This document shows positions 6,847-14,206 of a stretch of DNA of 14,702 bases, piece after piece. Numbering within the stretch: position 1 is the first letter of the stretch; every line of letters starts with the position of its first letter. Below the pieces are notes generated by a model. The model saw nothing but the letters and a program-made list of their open reading frames with translations. It made no database searches and was not told the DNA's origin. Source of the stretch: Candidatus Thorarchaeota archaeon SMTZ1-83 (GTDB lineage: Archaea > Asgardarchaeota > Thorarchaeia > Thorarchaeales > Thorarchaeaceae); the NCBI GenBank assembly GCA_001563325.1, contig LRSK01000246.1:1-14702 (forward strand). The letters are read 5' to 3'. Position numbers and translations under genes: made by a program.

Positions 6847-8016
6847 CTAGGAACTAGAATCGAATTCTCGTGCGCACCTGTTGACAGTCTCTAGATTCCG
6901 GAGAGCCATTATGTCCCCGTGCGGCCAATCCCACGATCCAAGTCCGCATTCTGGACCTACAAAGGGAACCCTTTCAATGCCGTACCTCTCCACACATCTC
7001 CTTAGTGCTGTCATCATGTTTGCTTGTTTCTCCAGATATTGCTCATAGCCACCGGTCCTGATTCTCTCCCATGTGGCCTTAAGGTCCGCTCCCTTTGGGA
7101 TGTCAGGTCCGTCCGTTCTCATAATTGCTGCACGGACGAACTTGTCGTACTGCTCAAGCCAGTCACTCTTGACGAAGACCCCGACGTGAGCTTCAAGAAG
7201 ATTCCACTTGGCATTGAACAGTTGTTCGAAAGGTGAAGTGTGCAAGTGAAGCCCTCGGAATGAATTCGATGGCACAGCATCATAGACCCGATTCCAGCAT
7301 GATAGAAGGTGAGTCAGGTTTGGGTCGGTCCCTGTGTCGGAGAAGAAGTCGGCGAGTCCCTCAAGTCCAAGGGATGGCTCGTCTATGGAAACCACTACTG
7401 ATCTGAGATGCTTAGTGTTCCTCAAAGAATTCTCCACGAATGCCTTTACAACATCTGAGAAAAACTCGACGAGAGTGCTATCATAGATCCTCGGGAAACC
7501 GAGCAATCTCTGGAAGTTGAGAGTGAGTTCTAAGGGACCTGTAATGCATGCCTTGTAGCGAAGAACATCCGTGTCTAGATTCTCGCAGAGTGTCTTTGCA
7601 TCTCTCTCAAGGGCGATAATCTCAGGCATAGATGCATCCGATGAGGATATCTTTGCGTCACCTTGTGCAATCATCGCAGCTACCTGCTGCGCTCTTGTTT
7701 CAGAGATGATACTCTCCTCTTCCAACCCGCTGAGGCCGAGTACGCTTCTGAACATTGGTTCAAGGAATTGGTCAATCATTCCTCTGCACTGTGCATAGGC
7801 CACCACTGCCGATTGTGGCCCCATCGCCACTGCCTTCCTTTGGAATGTCTTGTTATGTCCCTCAATGAAATAGAGGGCATCTTCAGTCTGGGAGGACGAA
7901 TCCTTCTCAATGTCGGTAGCCCCTTTCTTGTAACGTTCTAGGTCTGAATCCAAGGGGAAACTACCCACGTCAATCGGCCTTATCAGAAACACACACACCT
8001 TTGTTTCAGTCGCCAT
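6847..8016 (-). CDS. MetE-like catalytic-domain methyltransferase (core-MetE type)
   Basis: A 389-residue protein corresponding to the C-terminal catalytic barrel of cobalamin-independent methionine synthase, without the N-terminal duplicated half (full MetE is about 750 residues). It has the opening VGSFP motif (17-21), the DEPSLG motif (212-217) and candidate zinc ligands H257, H259, E275 and C357 (in PECGLG). In E. coli MetE the ligands are His641, Cys643, Glu665 and Cys726, so the second is His here instead of Cys. Core-MetE proteins are thought to take methyl groups from a methyl-corrinoid protein instead of methyl-folate and make methionine. Other members of this superfamily include UROD-like methyltransferases. 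ATG 8016 is the longest reasonable start. A CTATAT at 8031-8036 on the minus strand lies rather close, so a GTG at 7998 is possible. Confidence 0.85.
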   Translation of the reverse strand: MATETKVCVFLIRPIDVGSFPLDSDLERYKKGATDIEKDSSSQTEDALYFIEGHNKTFQRKAVAMGPQSAVVAYAQCRGMIDQFLEPMFRSVLGLSGLEEESIISETRAQQVAAMIAQGDAKISSSDASMPEIIALERDAKTLCENLDTDVLRYKACITGPLELTLNFQRLLGFPRIYDSTLVEFFSDVVKAFVENSLRNTKHLRSVVVSIDEPSLGLEGLADFFSDTGTDPNLTHLLSCWNRVYDAVPSNSFRGLHLHTSPFEQLFNAKWNLLEAHVGVFVKSDWLEQYDKFVRAAIMRTDGPDIPKGADLKATWERIRTGGYEQYLEKQANMMTALRRCVERYGIERVPFVGPECGLGSWDWPHGDIMALRNLETVNRCAREFDSSS

Positions 8017-8171
8017 GTATTCGAAGACAGATATAGGTAACTAACGAGGATGTTTGAGTTGGCAGCAAGTGAATCTGTTCGAAACCTGAGAGTTTTCGGC
8101 GTCCTCTTCTTCCCTTTCCAAAGACTCTTATTCTGTAGAGAGAACTCCGCTATTGGCGAGGACTGGACGGA

Positions 8172-8684
8172 ATGAGAAGAGGATTCCCAGCCGCAAGGGT
8201 TCTCGTATGTACTGTGTTCATGGTATTTGTCGCCGTTACGATGGCCCCGCCATCTGTGGCCGCCCATGCGCCCTCGAACATGACCCTACTCTATGATTGG
8301 AGTTCACAGGAGCTTACCGTGACAATCTTACACACCGTTGCAGATCCAAACACACACTATATTGAGAACATTACCGTATTCAAGAACGAAATCAGAATCG
8401 TTTCATCCCTGTATACAAGTCAAGAGAGTAGCTCTACTGCAAGCGATAGCTTCGCAGTTGCAGCAAATGATGGTGATGTTCTGAGGGTGTGGGCCGAGTG
8501 TTCTCAAGGAGGTACCATAGAAAGGACGCTTACTCTTACGGAACCAACAACCACGACCACGACTACTAACGGTGGCACAACGAACGGAGACCTTGACCTC
8601 ATCTCTCCGACGCTACTGATAATAGGAATAGTCATCGTTCTCGGAGTCGTAATGGTTGCTTTCAGAGTTGCCAGAAGAAGGTAG
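8172..8684 (+). CDS. Secreted, membrane-anchored superoxide-reductase-like domain protein
   Basis: A 170-residue protein with an N-terminal signal peptide (about 1-30), an extracellular domain (32-122), a Thr-rich linker (126-132, then NGG/NGD) and a C-terminal transmembrane helix (about 144-164) ending in ARRR. The domain resembles the iron-binding beta sandwich of superoxide reductase/desulfoferrodoxin: LTVTILHTVADPNTHYIENI (48-67) matches the V-x-V-x-H-P-x4-HYIE-x-I pattern, giving H54 and H62, and VWAEC (106-110) matches the strand that carries the iron-ligand cysteine. The usual C-N-x-H-G is C-S-Q-G-G here, so the final histidine ligand is missing. A GCGAGGA at 8156-8162 supports ATG 8172. 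It is 33 nt upstream of a b561-like cytochrome gene on the same strand. A role in surface redox chemistry is inference. Confidence 0.78.
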   Translation: MRRGFPAARVLVCTVFMVFVAVTMAPPSVAAHAPSNMTLLYDWSSQELTVTILHTVADPNTHYIENITVFKNEIRIVSSLYTSQESSSTASDSFAVAANDGDVLRVWAECSQGGTIERTLTLTEPTTTTTTTNGGTTNGDLDLISPTLLIIGIVIVLGVVMVAFRVARRR

Positions 8685-8717
8685 TCTGGCAGAATACGAA
8701 GGAGGCTGTACTACAGA

Positions 8718-9122
8718 ATGCAAATCGAGTTATGGCAGGTTCACGCGGGCACCATGACAACAGCAATCATTCTTTTCGTCTTGGCTGTTGTGATTGCTAG
8801 GTTCATGAGGCAGCGAAGGTGGTGGTTGCGCATCCATCGTGCAATCTCAACTCTCGGTGCAGCGGTGGGACTCGGCGGATTCGCAGTGGCTTTCTACATG
8901 GTTTCGCTTGGAGGAGGCGTTCACTTCTTTTACCCACATACTTGGGTGGGTGCTATTTCGCTTGTCCTGGCAGTCATAACGGCAATAACGGGATACGGTA
9001 GATCCCATTTGGGTCTAACCCGGGAGAGGTACCTCCTCGTGCACAGACTTCTAGCGCTTCTCACAATCGTAATGATGGCCATAGCGATAACCCTTGGTTT
9101 GGGGCTCGTATACGGATTCTGA
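8718..9122 (+). CDS. Four-helix membrane protein, probable cytochrome b561-like
   Basis: A 134-residue protein with four predicted helices at about 9-30, 40-63, 74-93 and 105-131, joined by short Arg-rich loops. Histidines sit near one end of each helix: H9 (VHAG), H40 (RIHR), H74 (YPHTWVG) and H109 (LVHR), with H69 and H97 as extras. One histidine in each of four helices is the arrangement of the b561 core that binds two haems and passes electrons across the membrane, here most likely to the outward-facing SOR-like protein encoded 33 nt upstream. AAGGAGG at 8699-8705 precedes the ATG by 12 nt. No quinone site or fused DOMON domain is visible. A non-haem four-helix protein cannot be excluded. 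Confidence 0.75.
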   Translation: MQIELWQVHAGTMTTAIILFVLAVVIARFMRQRRWWLRIHRAISTLGAAVGLGGFAVAFYMVSLGGGVHFFYPHTWVGAISLVLAVITAITGYGRSHLGLTRERYLLVHRLLALLTIVMMAIAITLGLGLVYGF

Positions 9123-9160
9123 GCGCCGCATAGGTTCCTATTGTGCTCCCAGAAGATGAA

Positions 9161-9168
9161 ACTATAAG
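9161..9168 (+). promoter_or_regulatory. TATA box of a leaderless-type promoter
   Basis: ACTATAAG is centred about 25 nt before the ATG at 9190, the spacing expected when an archaeal transcript starts at or beside the start codon. The purine-rich GATGAA just upstream could be a BRE. No Shine-Dalgarno sequence is present before the ATG, which agrees with a leaderless message and with the hydrolase being transcribed separately from the b561-like gene. Confidence 0.6.
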
Positions 9169-9189
9169 AGACCAATTCACGGGCTTCCC

Positions 9190-9984
9190 ATGCGCTCGAT
9201 TCGAGTCGTGCCGACAGAGTTTCTTTCTGAAGGAGAGAGAGTGAGAGGGGATTTTGTGGCCCCAGAGGGTGAAGGTCCATTCCCTGGCATATGCAAACTC
9301 CATGGACTGCCCGGTTCGAGCGACCAAGTGAGTGGTTCTGCCACAACGCTCGCTAAGGCTGGCTTCTTAGTGCTCACCTTCGATTTCAGGGGCTTCCGAC
9401 GCAGTGAAGGGCTGTTCAGTCTGTCCAACGAGATTGAGGACGCGCAGAACGCGGTGACTCATCTGCTTAGGTCCGATGTGGCTGTCAAGGGCTGGGTCGG
9501 TGTCTATGGTCCTAGTTATGGCGGAGCCGTGGCTGTGTGTTCCGCCGCAAGAGATGAGCGGATAAGTGCCGTCTGTCTTCGTGCGCCCGTGTTTGACACC
9601 TTATGGTTTGCCAAATCTCCGATGATTGCTCCCGCTGTGCAATATATTCTGGAAACTTCTCCGGATGAGTTTCATGGCCTTGCAGATGCTTCGACTAGAG
9701 AGCGAATCCTAAGGAGTATGGTTGAAGACGCCGAGGGTTACAACCCAATTAATGAGATTGGAAGGATTTCGCCGAGGCCGGTTATGATAACAACGGGGGA
9801 CGCTGACAAGGAAATTCCTCTTGAAGGTGTAGAGCACCTTTATGACCTTGCAGGGCCGCCTAAAGAGCTCGTCGTGGTGAAAGGTGCGGATCACACTCTC
9901 TCCACGCCTGAGTCAGTCGCCGAAACTAATAGCGCTGTGGTTTCATGGTTCAAGAGGGTCTGGTCAGAGGCCACATCACCCTAA
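9190..9984 (+). CDS. Alpha/beta hydrolase (dienelactone hydrolase / prolyl-oligopeptidase-like)
   Basis: A 264-residue single-domain serine hydrolase, probably cytoplasmic. The oxyanion segment is KLHGLPGSS (36-44), the nucleophile elbow is GPSYGG with S109, the acid is D204 or D206 in TTGDADKE, and the histidine is H235 in GADHTL. A FDFRGFRRSEG strand (64-74) precedes the elbow. The short cap after strand 6 (about 135-185) is helical. The substrate is not predictable from sequence: esterase, thioesterase and acyl-peptidase activities all occur in this group. ATG 9190 fits the TATA box 25 nt upstream. The stop is followed by a T-rich run (9988-9995) that could end the transcript. Next downstream is the DUF6935-like gene, with its own possible TATA-like element. 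Confidence 0.9.
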   Translation: MRSIRVVPTEFLSEGERVRGDFVAPEGEGPFPGICKLHGLPGSSDQVSGSATTLAKAGFLVLTFDFRGFRRSEGLFSLSNEIEDAQNAVTHLLRSDVAVKGWVGVYGPSYGGAVAVCSAARDERISAVCLRAPVFDTLWFAKSPMIAPAVQYILETSPDEFHGLADASTRERILRSMVEDAEGYNPINEIGRISPRPVMITTGDADKEIPLEGVEHLYDLAGPPKELVVVKGADHTLSTPESVAETNSAVVSWFKRVWSEATSP

Positions 9985-10026
9985 TGCTTTTCTTCTAAAG
10001 TGGTCACAGCGCGGCAGTGAACCGCA

Positions 10027-10545
10027 ATGACTAAGAAAGTCATCAAGGGAATAATTACTGATTTCAAGAAGTTCAAAGTGGCGTGGGAGAAGCATGCTGG
10101 CGACCCATATGAATCCATAATCTACTACCTTGTTGCCGCGCTGAATATTGAGAAGGATGCAGACCTCGCAGATGCAATGATGACTGTGGTTGTTTCGAAG
10201 AGGGATTGCATGGAGTCCAGCAAGTCCCCATCAGGTTTCAAGCTGGCTAAGAGTGCTAGGTACTACATAGGGCAGTTTCAGGATGACAAGAACATCGCAC
10301 GCTCGTACTTGGGGGCCAGTTGGAGGGACGACTATTCATTCGACAAGAACAACCTTGTAATGACCGTGACCCGCGACCAGAGTATCGACGACAAGACACG
10401 CAAGATCTTCATAGAGAGTGGTGGAGCAGATTCGCCAAGACCAGTAACTGTCGCTCGAAATAAGCACGGACAATGGAAACTAACGAACTACGGATCTCTG
10501 TGCGTAGGCGTCAGGAAGCCTGCCTCGGAAGTAGACGATTTCTAG
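10027..10545 (+). CDS. DUF6935-like protein of unknown function
   Basis: A 172-residue soluble protein without signal peptide or membrane segments. From memory it resembles DUF6935: an N-terminal helical part with a D-F-x4-AWE-x4-DP start (12-27), an alanine-rich helix, a middle segment, then ARSYLGAS (90-97) where the family has a SYF-x-GA-TPENnY motif, followed by a strand LVMTVTRDQS and a C-terminal beta sheet containing GQWKLTNYGSL. The call is by pattern only and the function of the family is not known to me. The start ATG 10027 has no ribosome site; TTCTAAAG at 9993-10000 is a weak TATA candidate about 30 nt upstream. It is convergent with the large solute-binding protein gene. Confidence 0.8.
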   Translation: MTKKVIKGIITDFKKFKVAWEKHAGDPYESIIYYLVAALNIEKDADLADAMMTVVVSKRDCMESSKSPSGFKLAKSARYYIGQFQDDKNIARSYLGASWRDDYSFDKNNLVMTVTRDQSIDDKTRKIFIESGGADSPRPVTVARNKHGQWKLTNYGSLCVGVRKPASEVDDF

Positions 10546-10550
10546 CCGAG

Positions 10551-10563
10551 CGTTTTGTTGTTT
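10551..10563 (+). terminator. T-rich tract in the convergent gap
   Basis: The 61-nt gap between the convergent DUF6935-like and solute-binding protein genes holds GTTTTGTTGTTT just after the plus-strand stop. Archaeal polymerase stops at such T runs without needing a hairpin. No hairpin is apparent. Confidence 0.3.
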
Positions 10564-10606
10564 GAGGCCTGGGGCACTCAAGTGGCTATCGTGTTGACAC
10601 ATGAAT

Positions 10607-13435
10607 TCACTTGGTCTGCCATATTCTTGCAATTACCTTTGCCAGGTGACCATCAACTATCGCGCCGATGAGCACATTGACTGGTGAATAGGCCAGTGAG
10701 TAGACGAAGGCATACCAACCTACAGCTGAGAAGACAATAGCTATCACATATATCTGCACGAAGAACGCGATGTAGAAAGCACCAAGTAGGACTATCCCGT
10801 GAATGAACAGTGTCAACCATCTGTCACTACTTCTGATGCCCCAGAGTCTTCTGGCTAGCGCCCTGTTTGTCCATCCCACTGTTACGAAGAGAAGTCCAAA
10901 TCCTACAAAACTGGCAAACGTTCCAAGCGGCCCCATTGTGATGAACATAAGGATGATCACAAAGACATCTATGCCGACGATGAATGTCAGAAGGGAAAAT
11001 GCCATGCCGTGGGCTATTGTCTTGGCCAATGTTACTATTGGGCTGTCTGGTTCATTATCGTATTGCCATCTCGTTTCTTTGGCTTCAATTCCTACGATAC
11101 AGGGTTCATACTCTGGTTCAGGTTTCTGTCGATCTCTCACCTGCCGAAGCCACAAGAAGTCACCCTCTTCCACGCGTGCTTGCGTGGGGGCCTCTCTGAT
11201 GCTTGATCCACGCTGAAATCCGTCACGAACTGGCCAATCATCATACATCTTTGGCTTCTCTTCAGGTCGCCCTGGGTCAGGGTCTGGTTCAAACACCAAG
11301 AGCAGTGCCATCAACCCGAAGAGACCGGCAGATAACGGACTGAAGAAGAACTGGAAGATGAGGCCGGGGATGAGCAGGAAGGGTAGGAAGAAGAATAGGA
11401 CTACAATAATCATGAAGACAGTCACAAATGATTCTCCTGCCCTGCGCACCGCCCTTTCGAGGATGGCAATGAACAACCCAGCAGACAGTAAAATGCCAAG
11501 CATGTACAGTGGGTCATAGAATGACGGGGTGGGACGATAGTATCCCACCTCATAGTCCTTCCATATGTGGTACCAATAGTAATCGTGCATCGGATTGAAG
11601 TTCAGACCGCTGCCCTTCGCCCATGCTCTGTGCGTTTCAAACTGCCTGGGTTGGTACAAGTAGATGCTCGGCTGGTCGTGAGCTATCTGTGCCTGAATCC
11701 TTCCATAGAGGTCCAATCTCTCTTCACTGCTAGTAGACGCGCTCGCGTTGACAATCCACTCATCAACGGTGGTGTTACCATAGCCGGAAAGCTCCATGTG
11801 AGTACCTTGGGAATGTGCAAACTGCCATGCAAAGTCATGGGGGTCTGCGTAGTCTGGTGACCAACTAATGAGCCAGACTGGCATCTCGCCATCTTCCGTT
11901 TTCTCAACCATGTTTGCCCATTCCAGAGGGTTGACCCTTACTTCAGGAACTGGACTGATTCCTGTAAGGTTGGTCCTCGGATCAGACATGACCGACTCGA
12001 AACCGTCTTTCATGAGGAACGACCCTTGCTCACGGACTATGTTGCCTATGTTGTAGAATAGGTCGATGTAACCCTCCATGGCATTAATCGTGTCAACGAA
12101 TCCTGAAACGTTCATGGCGGCGTTCCACCAATAGACAGCCTCACTGACGTTGTATTCCTCGTTCCAGTATGAAGAGTCCTGGCCGAACAAGCCCTGGGGG
12201 ATGAAGCCCTTGGCCTGGATGCCCCAACCTCTGAGCATTACGCTTATGGCTGCCTCATACTCAAAGGCATAGGCGAAGCATTTCCTGAGTTCACGATAGA
12301 TGAAGGGACTCGTGACCTCGGTCGTGTTTCCGCCGCGAGTTATGTTGATTGGGTTGAAGTTGAAAGTGAATGCCGTCAGCGTGTAGCCTAGGCCATCGGT
12401 TACGACCTCAATGTTGGAATCCTTCGAGCTTTGTGTATCATTGTCCCAAATCTCATCAGCGTTCGTTGTTGGCCAGTAGACTGAATCGGCGAGACCTGTC
12501 CTAAGATTGAGCAGTCTTCCTATTTTATCCTCGTTGATTTTGTACCAAGCATCGGTCATTGACCCGGCGTAGTCTGGAGGTTCAATGGCATGTTCCGTCG
12601 AGTCTGCTCTCCAATAGTCTTCAAACAGGACCAGATGTATGAATTCGTAGGGTCTCCACTCTTCGAGCATATACGGACCAGTTCCGCATGTGTGCGTGTC
12701 CATCCAAGTGCCGATCTGACCATGGTGAACCCCCCAATGAGAGTCCATCGGCCCGGTGTCGTTTGCTGGGCTTCTCAGTACGTAGGTCGGACTCATAATC
12801 GAGCCAACTGGATGAGTTAAAGCTGGGATGAATGGGGCAAAAGGACGCTCTAGATTGAACTGTACGGTGTAGGCGTCCAAGACGATGATGGCGCTGGAGT
12901 TTGCCTGCCAGTCATCGAAAGCGGACTGGAATTCGGCGGAGCTTGTGCCGTTGACATAGGCTTCCGCCATGAGTGTTCTGCCGCCTCTAAGTGGCTCAAT
13001 GATTATTCTTGCAGGCCCTTCTGTATTGAACATCTTGGCCAATCTCTCTATGTTCCACTTAACACAGCTTGCATTGAATGGGGTACCATCATGAAAGAGG
13101 ATTCCCTGTCTGAGAGTGATGTTGTACTGGAGACCATCAGAAGACGTCACCGGGGCCGTAGCAGCGAGCAAGGGAACAGACGGCTCAGTATTGTTTGTGC
13201 CCCAAGGGTAAGTATAGAGCGTTTCATAGACATTGAAGAGCATATCCGCACCAAAGCTGGAATAGTCCACGTGCGGATCCATGGAGTCTGGATTTCCTAT
13301 CGTTTCCACGATGAACTGTTCTGTCGGCACACGGCTAGGCTGACTCAGGAAGACGGTACCTGTGCCTGATACGGCAACCAGCGCCAGAAGTATGAAGGCG
13401 ATTACGTAGTTGCTCTTCCTTCTGGTCAATCGCAT
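10607..13435 (-). CDS. Family 5 solute-binding protein fused to a polytopic membrane domain
   Basis: A protein of 942 residues from the preferred ATG 13435 (953 from an in-frame upstream start at 13468; the numbers below use the longer form). A signal or anchor helix (20-41) is followed by an extracytoplasmic SBP_bac_5 (OppA/DppA-type) domain of about 600 residues: GNPDSMDPH (58-66), the RQGILFHDGTPF segment (120-131) and CGTGPYMLEEW (261-271) are family signatures. The domain has many N-x-S/T sites, as in surface proteins. From about 653 a second region begins: helices near 653-670, 681-700, 703-726, a charged cytoplasm-like linker of about 90 residues (727-816), then helices near 817-840, 845-866, 886-906 and 907-930. 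Ordinary DppA is about 535 residues. No ABC permease EAA motif is seen and no permease or ATPase gene is adjacent. GGGGGAA at 13443-13449 supports ATG 13435. Confidence 0.9.
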   Translation of the reverse strand: MRLTRRKSNYVIAFILLALVAVSGTGTVFLSQPSRVPTEQFIVETIGNPDSMDPHVDYSSFGADMLFNVYETLYTYPWGTNNTEPSVPLLAATAPVTSSDGLQYNITLRQGILFHDGTPFNASCVKWNIERLAKMFNTEGPARIIIEPLRGGRTLMAEAYVNGTSSAEFQSAFDDWQANSSAIIVLDAYTVQFNLERPFAPFIPALTHPVGSIMSPTYVLRSPANDTGPMDSHWGVHHGQIGTWMDTHTCGTGPYMLEEWRPYEFIHLVLFEDYWRADSTEHAIEPPDYAGSMTDAWYKINEDKIGRLLNLRTGLADSVYWPTTNADEIWDNDTQSSKDSNIEVVTDGLGYTLTAFTFNFNPINITRGGNTTEVTSPFIYRELRKCFAYAFEYEAAISVMLRGWGIQAKGFIPQGLFGQDSSYWNEEYNVSEAVYWWNAAMNVSGFVDTINAMEGYIDLFYNIGNIVREQGSFLMKDGFESVMSDPRTNLTGISPVPEVRVNPLEWANMVEKTEDGEMPVWLISWSPDYADPHDFAWQFAHSQGTHMELSGYGNTTVDEWIVNASASTSSEERLDLYGRIQAQIAHDQPSIYLYQPRQFETHRAWAKGSGLNFNPMHDYYWYHIWKDYEVGYYRPTPSFYDPLYMLGILLSAGLFIAILERAVRRAGESFVTVFMIIVVLFFFLPFLLIPGLIFQFFFSPLSAGLFGLMALLLVFEPDPDPGRPEEKPKMYDDWPVRDGFQRGSSIREAPTQARVEEGDFLWLRQVRDRQKPEPEYEPCIVGIEAKETRWQYDNEPDSPIVTLAKTIAHGMAFSLLTFIVGIDVFVIILMFITMGPLGTFASFVGFGLLFVTVGWTNRALARRLWGIRSSDRWLTLFIHGIVLLGAFYIAFFVQIYVIAIVFSAVGWYAFVYSLAYSPVNVLIGAIVDGHLAKVIARIWQTK

Positions 13436-13442
13436 GGCCGGA

Positions 13443-13449
13443 TTCCCCC
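13443..13449 (-). promoter_or_regulatory. Ribosome binding site deciding the solute-binding protein start
   Basis: On the minus strand GGGGGAA ends 7 nt before the ATG at 13435. The longer start at 13468 has no such site, and the ATG form gives a normal basic signal-peptide start (MRLTRRKSN). Confidence 0.5.
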
Positions 13450-13469
13450 GGCTCAGTATCTGCCTCATA

Positions 13470-13508
13470 CCGAAGTAACTTCAGAAGATTGGCGCTTCGG
13501 AGATATTA
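13470..13508 (-). promoter_or_regulatory. Candidate promoter with palindromes before the solute-binding protein gene
   Basis: On the minus strand TTAATATC (13508-13501) is a TATA candidate, which would start transcription near 13479 and leave a leader of about 43 nt. Exactly there lies the perfect palindrome GAAGTAACTTC (13472-13482), and a wider inverted repeat joins CCGAAG (13470-13475) to CTTCGG (13495-13500). Either could be an operator or a leader hairpin controlling the transport gene. Confidence 0.35.
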
Positions 13509-13626
13509 ACCCTGTTGTGCTCCGGGCCACACTGGCTCCAAGTTGGTGTCTATCTGTTCCACAATATGAAATGTTAGGGATTCGACAACCAGACACTGCT
13601 TCCGCTAACATCGGCACGATTTCGTC

Positions 13627-13672
13627 AAAAAGAGCTGCATCAGCTGGCAACTACATGTGTCACCAGCTGATG
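13627..13672 (-). terminator. Hairpin followed by T5, possible terminator of the small upstream gene
   Basis: CATCAGCTGG (13638-13647) and CCAGCTGATG (13663-13672) are perfect 10-base inverted arms around a 15-base loop that itself contains the palindrome ACATGT. Read on the minus strand the stem is followed, after six bases, by TTTTT (13631-13627). This looks like a transcript end for the small gene at 13724-13906, but archaeal termination does not require a stem, so it may instead be an RNA structure or protein site. The rest of 13469-13723 shows no convincing gene. Confidence 0.4.
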
Positions 13673-13723
13673 ACTTGATTCCCTTTGGATTGGGACTGTG
13701 GTTCCTGAACGAGCTGGACCCGT

Positions 13724-13906
13724 TCAATGTACGAACGTACTCCTGAGATTCACCAGACCTCTGGTCTTGATGCGTTCTAGATCACGCACTGCCGCTTCAG
13801 CCGCCAGATGTCGGCGGAGTTCGGGCGCAGAGATTTGATACTTCTCATCGAGCTCATCTACTAATTCCTCGATTGGTTTGATCACTACAATTGTACTCTG
13901 AACCAT
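13724..13906 (-). CDS. Possible small protein of 60 residues, unknown
   Basis: A minus-strand frame starting at ATG 13906 (alternatives at 13927 and 13933) with a helical, charged product: IEELVDELDEKYQISAPELR is followed by an Ala/Glu/Arg-rich helix and LERIKTRGLVNL. The composition is protein-like, and the region looks like a two-helix or winged-helix-like small protein or an antitoxin-sized protein, but I do not recognise it. CCCTATA on the same strand (13950-13944) would start transcription near 13921, which favours the ATG at 13906 with a 15-nt leader. The frame is open upstream to 14026, but that part looks non-coding. No partner toxin gene is visible downstream. Confidence 0.4.
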   Translation of the reverse strand: MVQSTIVVIKPIEELVDELDEKYQISAPELRRHLAAEAAVRDLERIKTRGLVNLRSTFVH

Positions 13907-13943
13907 TGGGACTTGCCTTGCTGCCATTTCCATGCACATCCGG

Positions 13944-13950
13944 TATAGGG
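13944..13950 (-). promoter_or_regulatory. Weak TATA candidate for the small minus-strand gene
   Basis: CCCTATA on the minus strand is about 41 nt upstream of ATG 13906, leaving a short leader. It is supported only by spacing. Confidence 0.25.
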
Positions 13951-14206
13951 TGCGGCACAAGGGCATCAACCACCGGCCTTGTTTCGACACGTCTCGCGAC
14001 CTTGGAGTTGAAGGAGGAGAATCCACTGAGCACTATGGGGATGGAAAGAGACTGAGAAACTTGTGATTCGCTGTGGAACCAGCGCCATCAGCAGATTCAT
14101 TGATACCGCGGTTGGCTCTTGCCGATTCTTGCTGCATCGGTCAGTATCGGAATCCTACAATCCGAGTTGTTGCCACTTGTTACCGCTATATGAATATACG
14201 GCAACA

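Noticed and set aside
8544..8570. ACN-rich low-complexity repeat
   Set aside because: It simply encodes the Thr-rich stalk of the surface protein and is not a separate DNA repeat.
10803..11216. Plus-strand ORF of 137 codons antisense to the solute-binding protein gene
   Set aside because: It is antisense to the predicted membrane region and has no ribosome site or recognisable product.
13465..13650. Minus-strand ORF of 61 codons from a TTG
   Set aside because: It runs through the hairpin, the candidate TATA box and the palindromes, and the product is not recognisable; a decayed toxin partner for the small gene was considered but nothing supports it.
13729..13740. Palindrome GTACGAACGTAC
   Set aside because: It lies at the end of the small ORF and is short; with no second copy seen it may be chance.
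14094..14170. Possible tRNA or small structured RNA
   Set aside because: A short TCGGA/TCCGA stem is present, but no acceptor, D or T-loop pattern can be assembled.
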